From Cytidiella melzeri (taxonomy: Eukaryota > Basidiomycota > Agaricomycetes > Polyporales > Irpicaceae), in the NCBI GenBank assembly GCA_022592445.1, contig JABYQR010000693.1, positions 1 to 11,816 on the forward strand: DNA of 11,816 bases, in the 5' to 3' direction. The notes under the pieces were generated by a model. That model ran no database searches. It was not told the origin of the DNA and saw nothing but the letters and a program-made list of their open reading frames with translations. The position numbers were made by a program, and so were the translations under genes. Below are positions 9,026 to 11,816 of this stretch, piece after piece; the stretch's first letter is position 1, and every line of letters starts with the position of its first letter.

Positions 9026-9521
9026 ACAAGAACTTTAGTGAGGACTTATTCCTTCTCCCCGACAATGTCATCCTGCTTGCCGCTTACGCCTCTCGTACTG
9101 AGAAGCGGGATGCCATTGACGTTTGTGTTGTTGGTACCATCGGCGACCCTTCTTGCGCTCACACTGGCATTAAGTTGCTCGACTTCAAGCCGCTCAGCCC
9201 CACTGCGAAGTGTACCAATCACCCACCGCAAGGAGTCCACTCACAAGTTGAAGCATGTCACGGTATGTCGTGTATCGCTATTGAGATTTGCACGCTAACA
9301 AGACTGAGGAGTTCGAGGACCGTTTGAGACTGATTTCGAGAAGTGCGCCGCTGTCGCCCACAATGAAGTTGATGCTCGCGATTTTGCGGTCGACGGCAAT
9401 GGCTAATCGGTTTGCTGTCTATCTTCGATCCCCTCTTGACGAGGCCTAGCAGGCCATTGACAACGCTATCCTTCTCGGTGCCCATGTCAGGATGGCTACT
9501 GGTGAAGCCAGTGTGGCTCTT
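9026..9521 (+). pseudogene. PMA1: Fragment of a fungal plasma-membrane H+-ATPase (P-type, PMA1-like), heavily disrupted
   Basis: PMA1-type pumps export protons across the plasma membrane. The fragment covers part of the nucleotide-binding domain and the start of the return to the phosphorylation domain: LVRTYSFSP, then DNVILLAAYASRTEKRDAID, CVVGTIGDPSCAHTGIKLLD, FKPLSP, ITHRKESTHKLKHVT, after an intron (about 9262-9301) TEEFEDR, then VDGNG, GLLSIFDP and AIDNAILLGAHVRMATGE. The last matches the conserved M(V)TGDQ region, but with Glu where the family has Asp. Frame changes are needed near 9058, 9218, 9325, 9405 and 9440, and TAG 9447-9449 lies in the frame of the last block. The phosphorylation motif DKTGT, the hinge and all transmembrane helices are absent. 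The identity is clear; it cannot make a pump. Confidence 0.82.
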
Positions 9522-10234
9522 GTGAGTATTTATGTTGAGATATGCCACGCTGCACACTAACTATATAATAGATATCACGCGCCGCGCTCATCCAATTCTG
9601 AACGCGCTCGACGCTAACTATACCTGGTGAGTGACAGCTTTTCCATGCCATACGAGTCCATTGTGCCTGCTTTGCTCCGTCTTGCCGACGTTGCTGGTGT
9701 AGAACTACCATCCCGCTGTGTCATTGCCCTACGGCACTTGGTAATGCGCGCCGCCGCCAATAGGCGTACACCGATCACCCCTCCCATCTGCCATCTCTGC
9801 GCCCTGTACGCACACCATTACTGTCCCTCTCAATACCTACGCATAAACACGCAACACGTCCCTCCCCAGCTGCACTATGATCATTTACGGTATGAACCCA
9901 TGCCCGCTCAAGCTCTCGAATCCTGTGTTCTAACACACAAAAGAACTGGTGACTCAACTCCCCGTAGACATCCCTCTGTACGCGCATCAGCCTCTATAAA
10001 TCCGCATCGCTGCTGCAAACTCAAGTCTGACCCGTGTGACATACACCGAGATTTGTGGGGAACCACTCTTCAGCTCAAACGTGTATTTCGTATACTGAAC
10101 GCTCCACGATATGCACCATCTTTTACCATACATGTCGTACTGGTGTAAAATTATCTGTATTGTAACTTTATGCGTACGTTCTCACTATCTTCACTCTGCG
10201 GGAAATTGGACGGAGAGCGCTTCTGAAGCCGTAT
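9522..10234. other. Stretch without a clear gene; two weak exon-like pieces
   Basis: 9572-9626 is flanked by a TATATAATAG acceptor with a CACTAAC branch-like site and by a GTGAGT donor. In one frame it reads ITRRAHPILNALDANYT. 9703-9740, between GTGTAG and GTAATG, can read NYHPAVSLPYGT. The two do not join in phase, and I do not recognise either. An open frame at 9627-10148 (173 codons, first codon GTG inside the presumed donor) is His/Pro/Arg-rich with no domain; I treat it as chance. Confidence 0.3.
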
Positions 10235-10308
10235 CACGTGCTACGTTCCTGAAACCATCTTGAAACCACGTGCAGGAGCCGCCAAACTTGAAACCATCCT
10301 GAAACCAC
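10235..10308. promoter_or_regulatory. Paired 20-nt direct repeats with two CACGTG boxes upstream of the last gene
   Basis: TGAAACCATCTTGAAACCAC (10250-10269) recurs as TGAAACCATCCTGAAACCAC (10289-10308), one mismatch, start-to-start 39 nt. Each copy is itself a double TGAAACCAY. CACGTG lies at 10235-10240 and 10267-10272, the second overlapping the end of repeat one. CACGTG is the E-box bound by bHLH factors such as Cbf1- or Pho4-type proteins. The site is about 240-310 nt before the ATG at 10547, so a promoter role is plausible but inferred. Confidence 0.4.
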
Positions 10309-10546
10309 ACCACACCAGCCGGCGATTCATTGACATCTTGAGTTCAAAGTAAGTATGCACTATACTGCGCCATACTATCCATGGTAGCTGATGCGAACCG
10401 CTTTTCTCTCTTCAGATTCAGGAACTTGATAGAAGGTGCGTTCTGCGTCAGCGGACGCATACCTGCATAATCCCAGATTTTGTGCATGGAAGCTCGACTT
10501 CGGACAAGGCTGACGTTTTGAATCGATATTTTTTGCCCAGACATCC

Positions 10547-11816
10547 ATGGCTCAGCGGGATACATCTTTTCCCTACCTAATGTATTCAAATCACACTGCA
10601 CCAAACATTGTTCTCGGTAAGTCCTACATAGCGTAGCCTTATTGAATGCTATTCAACTTCATTGGGATTACTGTTTAGACGAAACTGAGCTTTTTATAAT
10701 GGCTGCAGTGGCCACGCCCATTACCGTCATATGGCACAACCAGCGTAGTCTGGAGAAACATGAAAACTGGCCTGATGATCGAAAATGGTCAGCCTCCAGC
10801 GGAAAGAGCGTGCACGGCGCGTATGCTGCATACGTAACTCACGCTGAGCCCATAGCGGACATCGGTCGTCCTGGAGATCTTTGGATTATGCCTGACGAGA
10901 TTCATGTGAAACAAGCCAGGCCTAGGTGCTCGTGGAGCGGTGGCACAACCAACAAGCAGTATTCTGCCCTTATGATCAACGGCTTCAACTCATATGGTCA
11001 CACCACGCTCATTTCAAGTACATGCAGCACAAGTCTTTGAAAACAGAAACCAACCGGTGGAATCACGGTATGTAGCGAGACAAATGTATGAGTTGTTCTG
11101 AATAATTCACGCAGGTAATGTCCCTGAGCGCTGTATTCCGATGGATAGACGTTCAGAAGACATTAAGGCCTGCCTGTCAAAGTTGTATGCTGATCTAACA
11201 GAGGCAGACATTTTGCGCGTTGTTAATCTTTGTTTCGAACACCTTCGTCAGAGATTCATTGACGCACACCCCTACCCCGGTAAGTCTTGAATTGCGTTAA
11301 TGAGCACTTCAATAAAACTATCACACCGACATAAACAGTAGATAATCCTCCTATTGTGCCGATACACATAGGAGAGACAGTGTCTGCTACTCCTGCGTCC
11401 GTCCCAACCTCTGCTTTTGAGGACGAGGCTGCTCTTGTGCCCGCACCTGGACCTGCTCCTTCCCCTGCCCCTGCGCGCGAAGTCGGACGTTCACATTCTT
11501 CTGAGCCGGTGCCTAGTCCTGCCTCCCCTTACGCCCCTAATGCTGAGGCAGAATTTGCTTCTGCGCCTGCTTCCACCCCATGCTCTCCGTCCCAGCCCAT
11601 CGCGAAGCTTTTAGGTTCTTCCCTGCTGCAAGACTTCGAAGAGAACTCCTCCTTCCGTGAAAATCAAGACCGCTCTACTTCCGGTAAGCAGGAGATGATC
11701 TGCAATGCAATTGTCACAGCTATCTTTCTCACCACTATCCAGACCATTGCATGCCAAGCCATCAGCCAACATATGACACTTTTCCCAAGAACAAATATCG
11801 CCAGCCTCCGGCCACG
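10547..11816 (+). CDS. 5' part of a spliced, unrecognised basidiomycete protein with a Pro/Ala-rich region; one apparent frameshift
   Basis: Start ATG at 10547 (MAQRDTSFPYLMYSNH). Exons are 10547-10616, 10679-11067, 11115-11279, 11339-11683 and 11743 to the window edge. All four introns are phase 1 with GTAAGT, GTATGT or GTAAGC donors and YAG acceptors. Notable blocks: LFIMAAVATPITVIWHNQRS, GDLWIMPDEIHVKQARPRCS, WSHHAHFKYMQHKSLKTETN, LSKLYADLTEADILRVVNL, and a low-complexity tail (VPAPGPAPSPAPAREVG). In exon 2 the frame shifts by one missing base around 10990-11000: without it the frame stops at TGA 11038-11040, while the shifted frame runs cleanly into the next donor and all later exons. This is either a recent pseudogene or a base-calling error. 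I do not recognise the family; W-rich GDLW blocks recur in multicopy agaric hypothetical proteins. No signal peptide or catalytic motif is visible. Confidence 0.6.

Noticed and set aside
9627..10148. 173-codon open frame on the + strand
   Set aside because: It opens with GTG inside a probable splice donor, has no recognisable domain, and its composition resembles translated non-coding DNA.

Overview
This window looks like nuclear DNA from a basidiomycete fungus, most likely an Agaricomycete. The reading frames are short and broken by introns of about 45-95 nt with GTRNGT donors, YAG acceptors and CTRAY-like branch sites. The recognisable genes (an EDC4-type decapping scaffold, a GH55 glucanase, a fungal plasma-membrane H+-ATPase) fit that source. 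There is no sign of operons, ribosome binding sites, tRNA, rRNA or CRISPR.

Layout. 1-1134 (+): the 3' part of a spliced gene whose four exons keep one reading frame; it resembles multicopy agaric proteins of unknown function. 1300-1950 (-): a frameshifted, unrecognised gene remnant. 1943-2207: a 25-nt palindrome followed by a degenerate field of ATCAGTGG-like motifs. 2820-4339 (+): a broken gene for a disordered protein with two SUMO-interaction-like motifs. 4601-6645 (+): an EDC4/Ge-1 relic lacking most WD40 repeats and the C-terminus. 6748-8430 (+): a GH55 exo-1,3-beta-glucanase relic with no start codon, a premature stop and no second half. 8522-8915: a second ATCAGTGG field, sharing a 20-nt block (18/20 identical) with the first. 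9026-9521 (+): a P-type H+-ATPase relic. 9522-10546: mostly empty, with two weak exon-like pieces and a pair of 20-nt repeats beside two CACGTG boxes. 10547-11816 (+): the 5' part of a spliced, Pro/Ala-rich unknown protein with one apparent frameshift.

The genes do not form a pathway. The main message is a gene-fragment mosaic: four or five unrelated genes (RNA decay, cell-wall glucan, proton pump, SUMO-linked) lie as truncated, intron-retaining pieces, all on the + strand except one. Two related short-motif repeat fields bracket the 2.2-8.5 kb block. The retained introns point to DNA-level duplication, capture or decay rather than retroposition. The outer genes at both ends look the most intact.
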